A stretch of 64,000 bases of DNA from Gadus chalcogrammus (taxonomy: Eukaryota > Chordata > Actinopteri > Gadiformes > Gadidae): contig NC_079422.1 of NCBI RefSeq assembly GCF_026213295.1, positions 18,682,512 through 18,746,511 on the forward strand, read 5' to 3'. Under the pieces are notes generated by a model. The model searched no databases, had not been told where the DNA came from, and was given only the letters and a program-made list of their open reading frames with translations. A program made the position numbers and the translations under genes. Positions 11,901 through 21,986 of the stretch are shown piece by piece (within the stretch, counting starts at the first letter, position 1; each line of letters opens with the position of its first letter).

Positions 11901-12969
11901 CATTGCACTTGCACTAAATAGGAGTGGACTAATTAGGGAGACATGTATATTTTGGATTTCAATTTACAACCTTTTTCTGCAGTCCACTTGTCATTCGATT
12001 GAAACTCAGGCTAAATGGATATTGCCACTTTAATATGTTAGGGCTACAAGTCCTCTGACTACATCAAACCCTGAATAGAAGCAAGAAGCCATGAATCAGG
12101 GGTCCTCCCACAAGGACTAGAAAATGAAAACTGATAATGGAGTAAAAACGAACATAGATCCTTCCCCTGTGGTTCCCTGCAGTGTTCGGTATCATGTGGT
12201 GGAGGGGTCCAGACCCGAGCGGTCCAGTGCCTTGCCCAGGGGAAGCCTGCCTCTGGGTGTCCAGCCCCCACTAAGCCCAGCGTCTCCCAGGCCTGCAACA
12301 CCAGCTTCTGTCCCCAGCCTGAGAAGAAAGGTAAAGCGTCGGCCTTCAGTTCCGTCGCATCAAGACACTTTTTTATTAAAAGGGATACTCCCGGGCTAGC
12401 ATTGGCTTCGGTTAGCCACTAACAACCAATACGATTGTAGATTATCTTGCAACACGCATACAAGTCAGCACTGTAGAAATAATTGTATTTCTACAAGTCC
12501 TCTTGTAGAAATACAATTATATATATAATTGTATACAATTATTTTTAATGCAATTAAAAATAATTGTATTTCTACAGTGGCCATTCCACCCAGTGTTGAT
12601 TTAAAACCTTCAAACACACTTTTTTAGTTTACTACTTCTGGCCGAGTGTGTGTTGGCAAAAAACAAGCTAAAAGATTTAAATTCGTCTGCCATCGGATAT
12701 TAATCTCAAGTAGAGAACATCGTTTTATACGTTGACTCAATGTCTGAAACGCAATAGCACTTACGTTCTGCATTCCATGATTGACCCAACGAGGTAACCT
12801 CATGTTCACCGTCTTCCACCATCACTCTCCACCCCTCCAAACCCCCCCTGCAGACCTGGGATGCAAGGACCACTTCAGCTGGTGCCACCTGGTTCCGCAG
12901 CACGGCGTCTGCAGCCACAAGTTCTACGGCAAGCAGTGCTGCAAATCCTGTTCCCATTCAAACCTATAA
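8745..12969 (+). CDS. adamts16: ADAMTS16, 3' end (six terminal exons: TSP1 repeats and PLAC domain)
   Basis: Partial gene for a secreted zinc metalloprotease of the extracellular matrix; the catalytic half lies upstream of the window. Exons read from GT-AG borders with matching phase: 8745-8949, 10245-10448, 10773-10829, 11504-11758, 12183-12330, 12854-12969 (TAA 12967-12969), encoding about 328 residues. They give four thrombospondin type-1 repeats with the W-x-x-W and C-S-x-[ST]-C-G-x-G signatures (e.g. ACSRSCGGG, CSRLCGKG, CSVTCGRG, CSVSCGGGVQTR) and a C-terminal PLAC domain with closely spaced cysteines (CSHKFYGKQCCKSC) ending SHSNL. The PLAC end and the third repeat (RFIKCAEK) match what I remember of ADAMTS16 better than its paralogue ADAMTS18. 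The neighbour ice1 is also next to ADAMTS16 in human. ADAMTS18 is the main alternative. The 11504 exon carries a proline-rich insertion. Confidence 0.9.
8978..9140. repeat. Degenerate TG-rich minisatellite (GTGTTAGCATGTGT-type)
   Basis: Repeated GTGTTAGC/GTTAACGTGTGT units in the intron just after the 8745-8949 exon. Confidence 0.6.
10773..10829 (+). CDS. adamts16: adamts16 57-bp exon: core of a TSP1 repeat
   Basis: Short in-frame exon between acceptor CTGCTAG and donor GTATGA, encoding CSVTCGRGSQTRFIKCAEK. It joins in phase to the FVSTWQE end of the exon at 10245-10448 and to DTAGKYREL at 11504. The arrangement matches the corresponding repeat of human ADAMTS16, where W-S-Q is followed by C-S-V-T-C. 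It is too short to be found as an open reading frame and was located by splice phase and homology. Confidence 0.87.
11171..11444. mobile_element. TTAA-flanked hairpin MITE in an adamts16 intron
   Basis: The ends are inverted copies: TTAAAGGTGACATATTA at 11171 and TAATATGTCACCTTTAA at the right end. The inner arms also pair (GTCCACCTAGATGT against ACATCTAGGTGGAC), so nearly the whole element folds into one imperfect hairpin. TTAA at both edges fits the target preference of piggyBac or Kolobok DNA transposons; I cannot separate target duplication from element end. Non-autonomous, with no reading frame. Confidence 0.75.
12469..12579. repeat. Fold-back inverted repeat (small MITE-like)
   Basis: Begins CACTGTAGAAATA and ends with its inverse TATTTCTACAGTG. 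The interior contains further copies of AATTGTATTTCTAC in both orientations. Lies in the last adamts16 intron. Confidence 0.6.
12854..12969 (+). CDS. adamts16: adamts16 terminal exon: PLAC domain and stop
   Basis: The last coding exon begins after CCCCCCTGCAG in phase with the G left by the preceding exon, giving D-L-G-C-K-D. It encodes the protease-and-lacunin (PLAC) domain, seen here as six closely spaced cysteines, then stops with TAA at 12967-12969. PLAC domains end many ADAMTS proteins and are extracellular. Confidence 0.9.
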
Positions 12970-13320
12970 GCTAAGAAGAAGATCACCACCGAGACATACA
13001 CAGAAAGACAGACAGAGAGACTGATAGACTTCACAAAGAGACTGAGATCCAGGCCCCGGCTTGGATAGTTTTTTTGTTTCTTTCGTAGGGTGTGTGGCTG
13101 GCACTGACCATCTGAAGACATTTCAACGGAAGCGGAGAAGAGATTACAGCGCGCTTTCTACTTCTTGCGATGCTGGACATCTGGATACAAGATCTTGAAC
13201 CTGAAAGCACTACGGAGGAATGTGTTGGGGGACATCGAAATAAAGGGGAGACTCAGAATATGACCATTGAACAGTGTGGGGGAAAACAAGATAGTTCTAA
13301 TAAAAAAATCTTTGAGTGAT
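12970..13320 (+). other. adamts16: adamts16 3' untranslated region with candidate poly(A) signals
   Basis: Non-coding sequence after the PLAC stop codon. AATAAA hexamers occur at 13239-13244 and 13299-13304, so a short 3' UTR of roughly 300-350 nt is possible. Further A/T-rich sequence with an ATTAAA near 14115 could give a longer form. No reading frame of note. Confidence 0.45.
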
Positions 13321-15669
13321 TACATCTAAAATGGCTAAATCACACCCCCTGTTTATATTGTTTCAGAGAACAAGATCTATTCCTCCCGAGAATGCCAAAC
13401 CTTCTGTCATTGGTCCAAAGAGAGCCGTTGCCAACTTAAAGAGCTGGGCTTAATTTCCTCGAAGGAAGTGATAAAAAAAGGCTTTTCCCTGTGCAGAGAT
13501 CGCAACCTCAGTGACCAGACAACGGAGTGAATCCCAGAACAGGGCCATAGAAGAAATCCCTGGCTTGCTTAAGGAAGAAGAGACTCATGTTTCAATTCAA
13601 TACGGTTATTTCAAAATGGCCGCCGTCAGAAAGTACTGTACTAAAACTTTCAGCATTGGCCTCAGGTGAGCGGATGTATGTTGATGTTTATCACTTGTTG
13701 TGTTACATGTAAAGAAGTATTACATACATGAGGAAATTGAGGGGTTTGGTGGACTGAAGCCTCTCAACACATTGGTGCTATCGTGTAGTAATGTCTTAGC
13801 GTGTGCGATTCTGACGTGAACTGCCAAGACTCAGACTTTTGGAAAGGACTTCCTGGGCAAACCATGTACAGCGTTGCTTGTTTTTATTATTTATTGGCGT
13901 AACAGTACAGTACTGCAGGAAAACCGAATTTGTAAGCGGTAAGGATTGATTGTGTCAGTTTGTTAATTGTATCATACCCCCCCCCTCCCTAATTACCCTT
14001 TGTCATTAATTGTATCGCATACTGCAAGGTTCTGCGTAAACCTGCACTTTTTTCTTTTTTTTTACATTTTACATTTTATGTTCCGAGGAATCTTTTTTTT
14101 TCATATTGATTGACCCATTAAAGAATCCTGTTTTAATAGATTTGTTGTGGATGTGGACAAGTGATGGACAGTCTGTGCTTTCTTTGTTTTAATCTTTGAC
14201 TCCTGATCATATGGAAACTCATATTCCCGCCCTGACCATGACGGCGAAGTGGCTCATGAAAGCACTGAAATGTGGCGTCTACAGTGATTTCAAGGCGAGT
14301 TGATTTACATGAGCATGCAAAAGAAAAAACACAATAAACAAACGCACATCCCTCCTCTAAGCAACTCTTAACACAGGTTCCCTGTTCACCTCGATGATTC
14401 TGACCCTCACTCAATGTTACCATCAAACCCCAGGATCCTCTTTGAAACGTACGCCCAAACTCTAACAACCACAGAGTTGATGGTTGGAAAGGGTTTTTGC
14501 TCGCCTGCAGCCGGACTTCCTGCTGCCCTGAACAGGACCGCTTTTGTGCATTGTTCTAACAGACAACAGTGGAGGTCCACGAATCCAGAGGTAAGAGGGC
14601 TAGACAGACAGTGAAACTTCAGTGAGTCACAAAAAACACGATCTGGTCTTTTTTATGCCAAAGGAGACCACTAAAATCTTCGTCTTTTTTCTGGGGATAA
14701 CAAAATGAAGAAGATACACCTTGTTCTTATCTCCAGAGGTGATGTGGACTACATTTATTATCGTTAATCTTAAATGGTTAGGCTGAGGCAACTGTCTCTG
14801 TTTTCTCCCCTGTCCCTCCACTTAAAAACCATGACACCCAAAACAAAGATTCCTTCAATGTCCGAGATTTATAAATCTCACAACAAAACCTGAATAATCC
14901 TCTGAATCATCCGCCCTGGCGAGGGTAACCCCGAGCATACCTGGGCTCCAAGAGCGGGAGCGTTGCGGCATTGTTGCAAGTCAGCACCCTGGCTCTCTGA
15001 CACTCGTGGCAGTGTAACAAGTTAGCCCTGTCAACACCTATGACATGAGGGTGTCTGGACTCTCCATTTAAAGCCCCCGACCCAGGCTTAGCACATGCCC
15101 ATGGCACCATCCCCTGTGCTCTCTCCTTCTTCTCTGGATCAAAGCCCGTCCTCCTTGGGGGAGGGGGGGGGGGATAGGGAGAGGGAGGGCCAGAAGGAAG
15201 GGTAGATGATAGAGGAGGAAGAAGGGTGGACCGTCTTGCGGCCTACTCACGGTGCTGTCATGGAAAAGAAATGCGAAAAGAGGGGAGAGAACGAGGGGTG
15301 AGGTGGAAGACAAGAAGGGTCTTTCCTCCCTGCCGTCACTCTGCGAGCTCACACAGATTTACGACCGGTCAGCTGTGGGCACTGTGTGTTTGTGTGTGTG
15401 TTGGGGGGGTGTTTAGGGCTGTGTGTATGCATGTGTGTTTCAGCTGTGGGTACTGAGTCAGTGTGTGCGTGTGTTCATTGATTCCAAAAGCAGACTTTTG
15501 CTTGGGAACAAAAACACACCCTTACCCTGGCCTACATTCACTAAGTGATGCAGTGCACACACACACACAGCTATATGGAGCCAATATCCTTAATTAGGTT
15601 AATTTGAAAAGTGCCCACAGTAAATTCAGATGACACAGATACACCCCCCCCTCCCAAAACCCCCATGCA

Positions 15670-15671
<2 letters not shown>

Positions 15672-15768
<97 letters not shown>

Positions 15769-15794
15769 TTGTGTGTGTGTGTGTGTGTGTGTGT
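15672..15794. repeat. (TG)n microsatellite
   Basis: About 60 TG units with one TGGT interruption near 15768. Confidence 0.92.
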
Positions 15795-16148
15795 TCCTTT
15801 AACCCAAACAGCAGTGACATTTGGAATGCACTTTCATCAGCTGCTTCGCACACTAGTTAACAAAAAACTTTTCCCACAAACACAACCAAGGGGAAGAGGA
15901 GAGGGGAGGAGGGGAGACGCTTCCATTTTAAGGACATTGTAACAATCAAATAAATTGTAACATCCTCGCCTCCAAAGGGCATTGTGTTCTTCAGTTCAGT
16001 TTCATATCGTACCAAATAGGTTTACTGCAAACCAATAACACATACGTATGTTGTTGGTGCATAAACGCCTGCAGAAAAAGGCCTGTTTTGATCAAAGTAG
16101 ATTAAACACAAACAGGACAGTATAGGCTTTAAAATGTCACAGAGAAAG

Positions 16149-16947
16149 TGTTGGGCAAAATAACCTGCTGAGCACATCACATGTACATTATAAATATAGC
16201 TAACTCCCACCCTAGCTTGAGGAGCACAACACATGGCAGTCACGTTACAATATAGTCAAACTTTTAACACATAACACACACATGATAACATAGTCAGGTC
16301 GAGGCCAGAGCTAAGGCCCCATTTCTCCGCCAGGCAAATGGTAAACACTCAGACAATGCACTGTTTCATCCTCAGAACGGGAGGGCCACAATCAGGAGAC
16401 TCTTTGAGGCGCTCCCCCATCAGGAGGAACACGAGGAGATACACTAGGGCCTGAGAGCCAAGGTCACGCAAAGACACACAGAACCACATACGTCTCAAAC
16501 GCACACACCTCACCAAGAGGAAGATACTGCACTGTTTCATCCTCAGAACGGGAGGGCCACAATCAGGAGACTCTTTGAGGCGCTCCCCCATCAGGAGGAA
16601 CACGAGGAGATACACTAGGGCCTGAGAGCCAAGGTCACGCAAAGACACACAGAACCACATACGTCTCAAACGCACACACCTCACCAAGAGGAAGATACAG
16701 CATAAAACTGTATCACACAGACACTTCTGCCCTTCTTCTGAAGCAGACCTTCCACGGAGGCGAAGCTCTGGACGAACCATCAGCGCTGATTAGGGACTTA
16801 GACATATTCGATTTCTCACGCTTTATGACTCTGTATAACCGTTGCCACTTTACTTAATAAATCCAAGGTCCTCGTGCCGATAGACTTTATTACCTCTCCG
16901 TCTCATTTTATCTGATCCAGTAACTAGACAGACCGTTTTTCCCTTCA
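16149..16947 (+). repeat. 5' LTR of the endogenous retrovirus
   Basis: 799 bp, starting TGTTGGGC and ending CCCTTCA. Contains a tandem 171-bp duplication (copies start at 16358 and 16529) and an AATAAA poly(A) signal at 16856-16861, with a TATAA-like element near 16834. The mirror-image 143-residue reading frames on the minus strand in both LTRs arise from this duplication and are not genes. Confidence 0.92.
16358..16698 (+). repeat. 171-bp direct duplication in the LTR U3 region
   Basis: Two adjacent, apparently identical copies beginning GCACTGTTTCATCCTCAG. The same pair occurs in the 3' LTR (start points 23592 and 23763). Duplicated U3 segments in retroviruses commonly carry enhancers; that role is inferred here. 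Confidence 0.85.
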
Positions 16948-16950
16948 ATT

Positions 16951-16971
16951 TGGTGACCTCCGACGTGATTT
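16951..16971 (+). promoter_or_regulatory. Retroviral primer-binding site, tRNA-Trp-like
   Basis: TGGTGACCTCCGACGTGATT starts three bases after the 5' LTR. It is complementary to the 3' end of vertebrate tRNA-Trp plus CCA, with one extra base in the CC(T)CC stretch. Reverse transcription would start here. Confidence 0.7.
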
Positions 16972-17297
16972 TTTCTGAATTGAACACGCAACTGGGAAAC
17001 GAGAGACGGAGAGCGGCACGACCTCGGGACCCCGGAGCACCGGACCGATTCCTGCAGTCTCACCTCGCGGCCGCCCAACAAAAGGTAGGCAGAACCTGTT
17101 GATAAAATCCAAACTCTGCATAGTTATATAGGAACCACATTAGGAGGTGAGACTGTGAGAGCGGTTCGCTACGGGATATCTCGTGGGGACGAATAGAGTT
17201 GCATTCCAGCATTGCCCCATAAACCCAATTGACCCTGAACGCGTGACACATCGAATATCGGCTCGTTGCATGGTGAAAGAATACCCTCGAGACCATA

Positions 17298-18103
17298 GGG
17301 CCTATAAGAATCGGTCATAGTGATACAAGACTACCGATGGCCGAATAATGTATGCCTGGGCCAAGAGTGGAGCCCAGAGGGATGCCTGGGCCGCGGGTGG
17401 AACCCAGAGGGAATGAGAAGGGCCTATAAGAATCGGTCATAGTGATACAAGACTACCGATGGCCGAATAATGTATGCCTGGGCCAAGAGTGGAGCCCAGA
17501 GGGATGCCTGGGCCGCGGGTGGAACCCAGAGGGAATGAGAAGGGCCTATAAGAATCGGTCATAGTGATACAAGACTACCGATGGCCGAATAATGTATGCC
17601 TGGGCCAAGAGTGGAGCCCAGAGGGATGCCTGGGCCGCGGGTGGAACCCAGAGGGAATGAGAAGGGCCTATAAGAATCGGTCATAGTGATACAAGACTAC
17701 CGATGGCCGAATAATGTATGCCTGGGCCAAGAGTGGAGCCCAGAGGGATGCCTGGGCCGCGGGTGGAACCCAGAGGGAATGAGAAGAAAAAACTAGGGCC
17801 TATAAGAATCGGTCATAGTGATACAAGACTACCGATGGCCGAATAATGTATGCCTGGGCCAAGAGTGGAGCCCAGAGGGATGCCTGGGCCGCGGGTGGAA
17901 CCCAGAGGGAATGAGAAGAAAAAACTAGGGCCTATAAGAATCGGTCATAGTGATACAAGACTACCGATGGCCGAATAATGTATGCCTGGGCCAAGAGTGG
18001 AGCCCAGAGGGATGCCTGGGCCGCGGGTGGAACCCAGAGGGAATGAGAAGGGCCTATAAGAATCGGTCATAGTGATACAAGACTACCGATGGCCAAGTAA
18101 TGA
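17298..18103 (+). repeat. 122/132-bp tandem repeat in the retroviral leader
   Basis: Six full units and one partial, starting at 17298, 17420, 17542, 17664, 17796, 17928 and 18050. Each starts GGGCCTATAAGAATCGGTC. Units 4 and 5 are lengthened to 132 bp by an A-rich insert (AAAAAACTA). Inside each unit a segment of about 31 bp (ATGCCTGGGCC...AACCCAGAGGG) is itself repeated twice. Units look identical apart from the insert. Confidence 0.92.
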
Positions 18104-18199
18104 ATGTGTATTAAATAATTCTATGTGGTAAGAAGGTTAGAGTCCCTTTGCAGAGGAAACCGTATGCCTGGGGCACGAGTGACACACAGAGAGACAGTG

Positions 18200-18620
18200 T
18201 GTGTATGCGTGAGAGAGGCTGTGTGTGTGTGTGTAAGAGGCCCAGAGAGATTGAGACGGAGAGACTGTGTGTGTGTGTGTGTGTGTGTGAGAGGCCCAGA
18301 GAGATTGAGACAGAGAGACTGTGTGTGTGTGTGTGTGTGTGTGAGAGGCCCAGAGAGAGAGAAGAGAACGAGCGTATTTGTGGGCCGGCGAAATATAGAA
18401 ATAAATCAATCAATGATAACCCGGCTATGTGTGCAACGCTTACCTGCTTTGTTATGCCCAACGCTATTTTGCCGTGTCTGATTAGTGTGGGTGCGGGACA
18501 CAGAACGAGAGGTCCGTTGATATGTTTCTGTGTGTGCGTCTGCGGGAGACAGAAAGGAGGTCCGTTGATATGTTTCTGTGTGTGTGTTTGGAGGAGACAG
18601 AATGAGAAAGGTCTGTTTAG
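18200..18620. repeat. TG/GA-rich tandem repeats inside the retrovirus
   Basis: Three units of about 55-60 bp (GAGAGGCCCAGAGAGATTGAGAC plus a (TG)n run) at about 18230-18355, then two units of about 55 bp containing GGTCCGTTGATATGTTTCTG at 18511-18600. The long reading frames across both strands are repeat translations. Confidence 0.75.
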
Positions 18621-20949
18621 GTGTGTGTGTGAGAGGGAGCGAGAGAGATAGCAAGGAGAGATAGCAAGGAGAGCTAAAGTCGAAGGACGATCGAGAGGGA
18701 CCATTTTCCCTCTAGACAGTTGGAGGTAGCGACAGAGTGCGTGTTTTTCTAACAATGAACGGTTGTTTCAGGACCACGAGAAGGGGCTCTGTATGGTTTT
18801 CAGGCCCAGAGTGTAATCCCCTTTCCCATATGTGTAGTCCTCCCATTTGAGGTCCCCGTCCACCATATTTGAAGTCCTCTACTCCACCTCATGTTGTAGT
18901 TCCCCTCCCTAAAATTGTATGGAAGTTAGAACCTGTGAGGGTGTTTTGGTTCGGCCTGACGAGGCCTGTACCAATTTCGGTGGTCAGCTTCTAGTTTTGT
19001 GTATATAGAAATTTGGAAAGGGGGAGCAGTATTAAGTTATATATAATAGAGTGAAAAGTTATTTGTGAATGAAGGGACAGAAGGATCTTTTTGTGTGTGA
19101 GAGATAGTTATTAGGCCTTGTTCCATGATGGAGAGTTGAGGATGTTGCATTCCAGGCTTATCTGTTAACGGTCCTAGCTGCTGCTTGACCCTAAGGGGAG
19201 TGAGGAAGGGTGAGAGAGAGAGAACACATTTCCCCCCCCATTTGTCGAGCTACACCATTCAGGCAGTACAGAGAGACACACTAACACACAGTACAGAGAA
19301 AGGAAATAGAGTGTGTTCAACTGAAAGCGTGTGGTGGCCATACGCCATAAAATACCACATATCCAAGGAATGCAGGTAGAGCTCTGTTGAGTTTTCAGGC
19401 TTTGATAAATTTGTAGTTCCCTGTCTGCCATGTTTGAAGTTCCTTGTAGTCTCTGTCCATAGGTTTCACCTGAACAACCCCTCTGCTGGCCGAGAAAAGG
19501 AACTACCCATGGTTTCTCTCACACCCAGCCCCCAGAGCACACTCGCTTTCAAGGCGTTATGGCCGCACCCAACGTGGGAGGGAGACACAGAGAGAGAGAG
19601 AGAAGCCACATTCCACCCTTATCTGTTGTCTTGCACCAAACAGCACCCCGTACTGAGGAGGGAGAGAGAGCGTGTTCTCCCGAAGGAGGGAGAGAGAAAC
19701 AGGGAGACACACAGTGGATATTCACATTATGGCTAATTTGTTTTAGTTTTAGTTTTGTTTTTTGTCTTCCTAGGACAACAGTTATCATTCATGATGATGA
19801 ACATCGAAGTTCATGAGGAGGTTATAAGGACAATAATGTTGATACTTTAATGGGACAACAGTGATGCTAATCTAATGCAATTGGACTAAAGAAGGTGTTT
19901 CTATTAACTAAGTGATTCATATTATTTTCACACAGGAAAGAATAATTGAATAAATATGGATATGATAAAGATGAGGATAATAATTAAAAAAATATATATA
20001 TACATAAAGTAAAAACGTAATCTTGATAAACTGTACAGGTAGGACTACACCTATTAAAATATGGGGTGTATCTCTTTGGTCAAGGATGACAGGTGGATTG
20101 ATGCCACATCTGCTGGGAAGGGATCCTACATGCTATGTTGTCAATTTGGATTCGGAAGTAGTGGGTTTACCTTTCAAATGCCACTACTGCTGCTGCAACA
20201 CTTTAATAATTTTAACTCTGATAAATGACTTTTTGTTTTATAGTTTCCCTGAGGAGTATTCATTACGCACACACATTTGGCTGCATAGGGCAGTTGGGGC
20301 TGAAGACTCTGTCTCCATCCCTCCACTTTGCGATCTATACCACCATATGGGTGGGGATTGATTGTATCCCAGGTATGGCATCCTGCAGCGAGCCAGTATG
20401 GAAGGCTGGTTAGCCAACGACGGGTAAGATCCCACCTTGACACCCGGGACGACCTAAGGCAGGCACAGTCACGATTACTTGGCAGAGTCGCTGTGGGCAT
20501 TGGCTTACTTGATCATGAAGTCACGAGCTGCAACAATCATAGGAAGTGCCGGGTGGGGTGTAAGGTGGAGGAGGAACAGGGGTCAGATATGTCAGCTCTG
20601 GCAGCAGAGGTGGTCTTGGAACGGGGCATGTCGCGTTTTATTTTATTTTATTTTATTTTACCTTTGTGGTATAGAAGCCCACTAACGCATGTACGTTTTT
20701 CGGTTTAGTGCATGACTTTGGAACAGCGTGGTTTCAGGCGGCTGATGGTAAACCCACCCATATTGGGCTTTGGTTTTGGACATACTGGTTTCGATTTCCC
20801 TTCCCAAAAGATTGGCTTTAATTTGCTGATGGTTAAGGTTAGACGTTTCGACGTTGGTTGCACCAACGGCGTTCTTAGATTTGCTTATCATTTAATGTGC
20901 ATGGTTTTGACCATTGCGCAAGGGGGGAGGTATTGAGGAGAATTAAAAA

Positions 20950-21003
<54 letters not shown>

Positions 21004-21050
21004 TAGAAAACAAGGTTTTTCTTCACCATACTTGCAAACAATGATTGACA
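18620..21050 (+). other. Retroviral interior without recognisable gag, protease or RT
   Basis: No capsid, zinc-knuckle, protease or reverse-transcriptase motif was recognised in any frame. It contains GA-rich patches, a (TTTTA)n run at 20635-20661 and an (ATA)n run at 20955-21003. The segment 20230-20640 shows some open frames, but I cannot assign them. Confidence 0.5.
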
Positions 21051-21079
21051 TCCAGCTAAATGAGTGTGAAATACAGTGT

Positions 21080-21470
21080 TCAACAGATGGGTAGAAGCAG
21101 TCCCATCAAAAGACCAAAGTGCGACTACAGTAATCAAGTTTCTGACTGGAGAAGTCAAGGCAAGGTTTGGACTTCCGTCAGAAATAAGCTCAGACAAAAC
21201 GTTTATTCAGAGAACACTCAAACAAGTGATTCAACATTTGCATGTCAAATAAAGACTAGATTAAGCCCCAATCCTCAACCACAAGGTATGGTGGAAAGAG
21301 TGAATGGGACGCTCAAGACAAAAATTAACAACATTTGTGCAGGCACTAAATTGAATTGATGCACTACCACTGACACTAATGAGTTATCGCATGAAAACTA
21401 ACAGAACGACGCATCTAACCCCGCATGAAATGCTTAAGGGTCGACCCATGCCTTCACTTAACATTCAAGG
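21080..21470 (+). pseudogene. Broken retroviral integrase (pol) remnant
   Basis: Frames across this stretch show the integrase core: RWVEAVPSKDQSATT, then RFGLPSEISSD with the second catalytic aspartate, then QGMVERVNGTLKTKI containing the catalytic glutamate, then THLTPHEMLKGRP. The pieces lie in different frames separated by stops and frameshifts, so no enzyme is made. The pattern is that of vertebrate endogenous retroviruses rather than Ty1/copia. Reverse transcriptase is missing upstream. Confidence 0.8.
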
Positions 21471-21746
21471 GTCCCAAAAGGGACTTCCATTAGAATAATT
21501 AGAAATAGGATTAAGGAAAATATGTTTGAACATCTAACTGTTGTACATAAGTTTGTAATTCCAGCAAGAGGAACACAAAGTTCCAGGGCCAGAGGAGGAG
21601 CCAGATGCAGACACGCCCGGAGCCGACCAACTACCCAAGGATGATGCAATCAGATTTCGGCAGGGTTTGAATCAGTCCTGTTTTGGTGGTCCACTATTAA
21701 CAAAAATGTTGTTGGATAAATAGTATATACTATAATCAGCAACGTT

Positions 21747-21986
21747 TTGTCAATTTTTCCACGGATAAGGTCAAGGGACTATATAGATATAGATATGCTA
21801 TTGGCAGAGCAAGGAGGGGTGTGTGGGATGATAAAGACGACATGTTGTACTTTTATCCCCAATAACACAGCACCGGATGGGTCGGTGGCCAGGGTGCTGG
21901 CAGGGTTACAGTCCCTCAGATTAGATTTGGCAGAGAGAATTCCGGCATTAATGACCCCTTCACAGGATGGATGGAGAGCCCAATGA
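21747..21986 (+). pseudogene. Retroviral envelope TM-subunit remnant (CX6CC motif)
   Basis: A short open stretch contains LLAEQGGVC followed by a CX6CC motif (first cysteine codon at 21822, the pair at 21843-21848). This is the signature of the ectodomain of the transmembrane envelope subunit in gamma-type retroviruses. The surface subunit, fusion peptide and membrane anchor are absent, and the frame stops at about 21986. It begins within about 300 bp of the integrase remnant, so intervening pol and env sequence has been deleted. Confidence 0.7.

Larger units (their letters stand above)
12970..16144. other. Intergenic region downstream of adamts16
   Basis: Beyond the 3' UTR I see no gene. 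It holds A+T-rich sequence (13320-14130), a GA-rich block with a G-run near 15160-15190, and the long (TG)n tract at 15672-15794. Confidence 0.5.

Noticed and set aside
8745..12969. Identification as ADAMTS18
   Set aside because: C-terminal sequence and linkage to ice1 favour ADAMTS16, though the paralogues are close and a full alignment would be decisive.
16349..16780. 143-codon minus-strand frame, repeated identically at 23583-24014
   Set aside because: It lies inside the LTR, and its two halves are the 171-bp LTR duplication; no protein-family features.
16358..18103. CRISPR-like array
   Set aside because: Repeats are long, directly adjacent and without unique spacers; they are LTR and retroviral leader repeats in a vertebrate genome.
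18111..18755. 214-codon minus-strand frame and a 167-codon + strand frame
   Set aside because: Both follow TG/GA tandem repeats inside the retrovirus; low-complexity, not gag.
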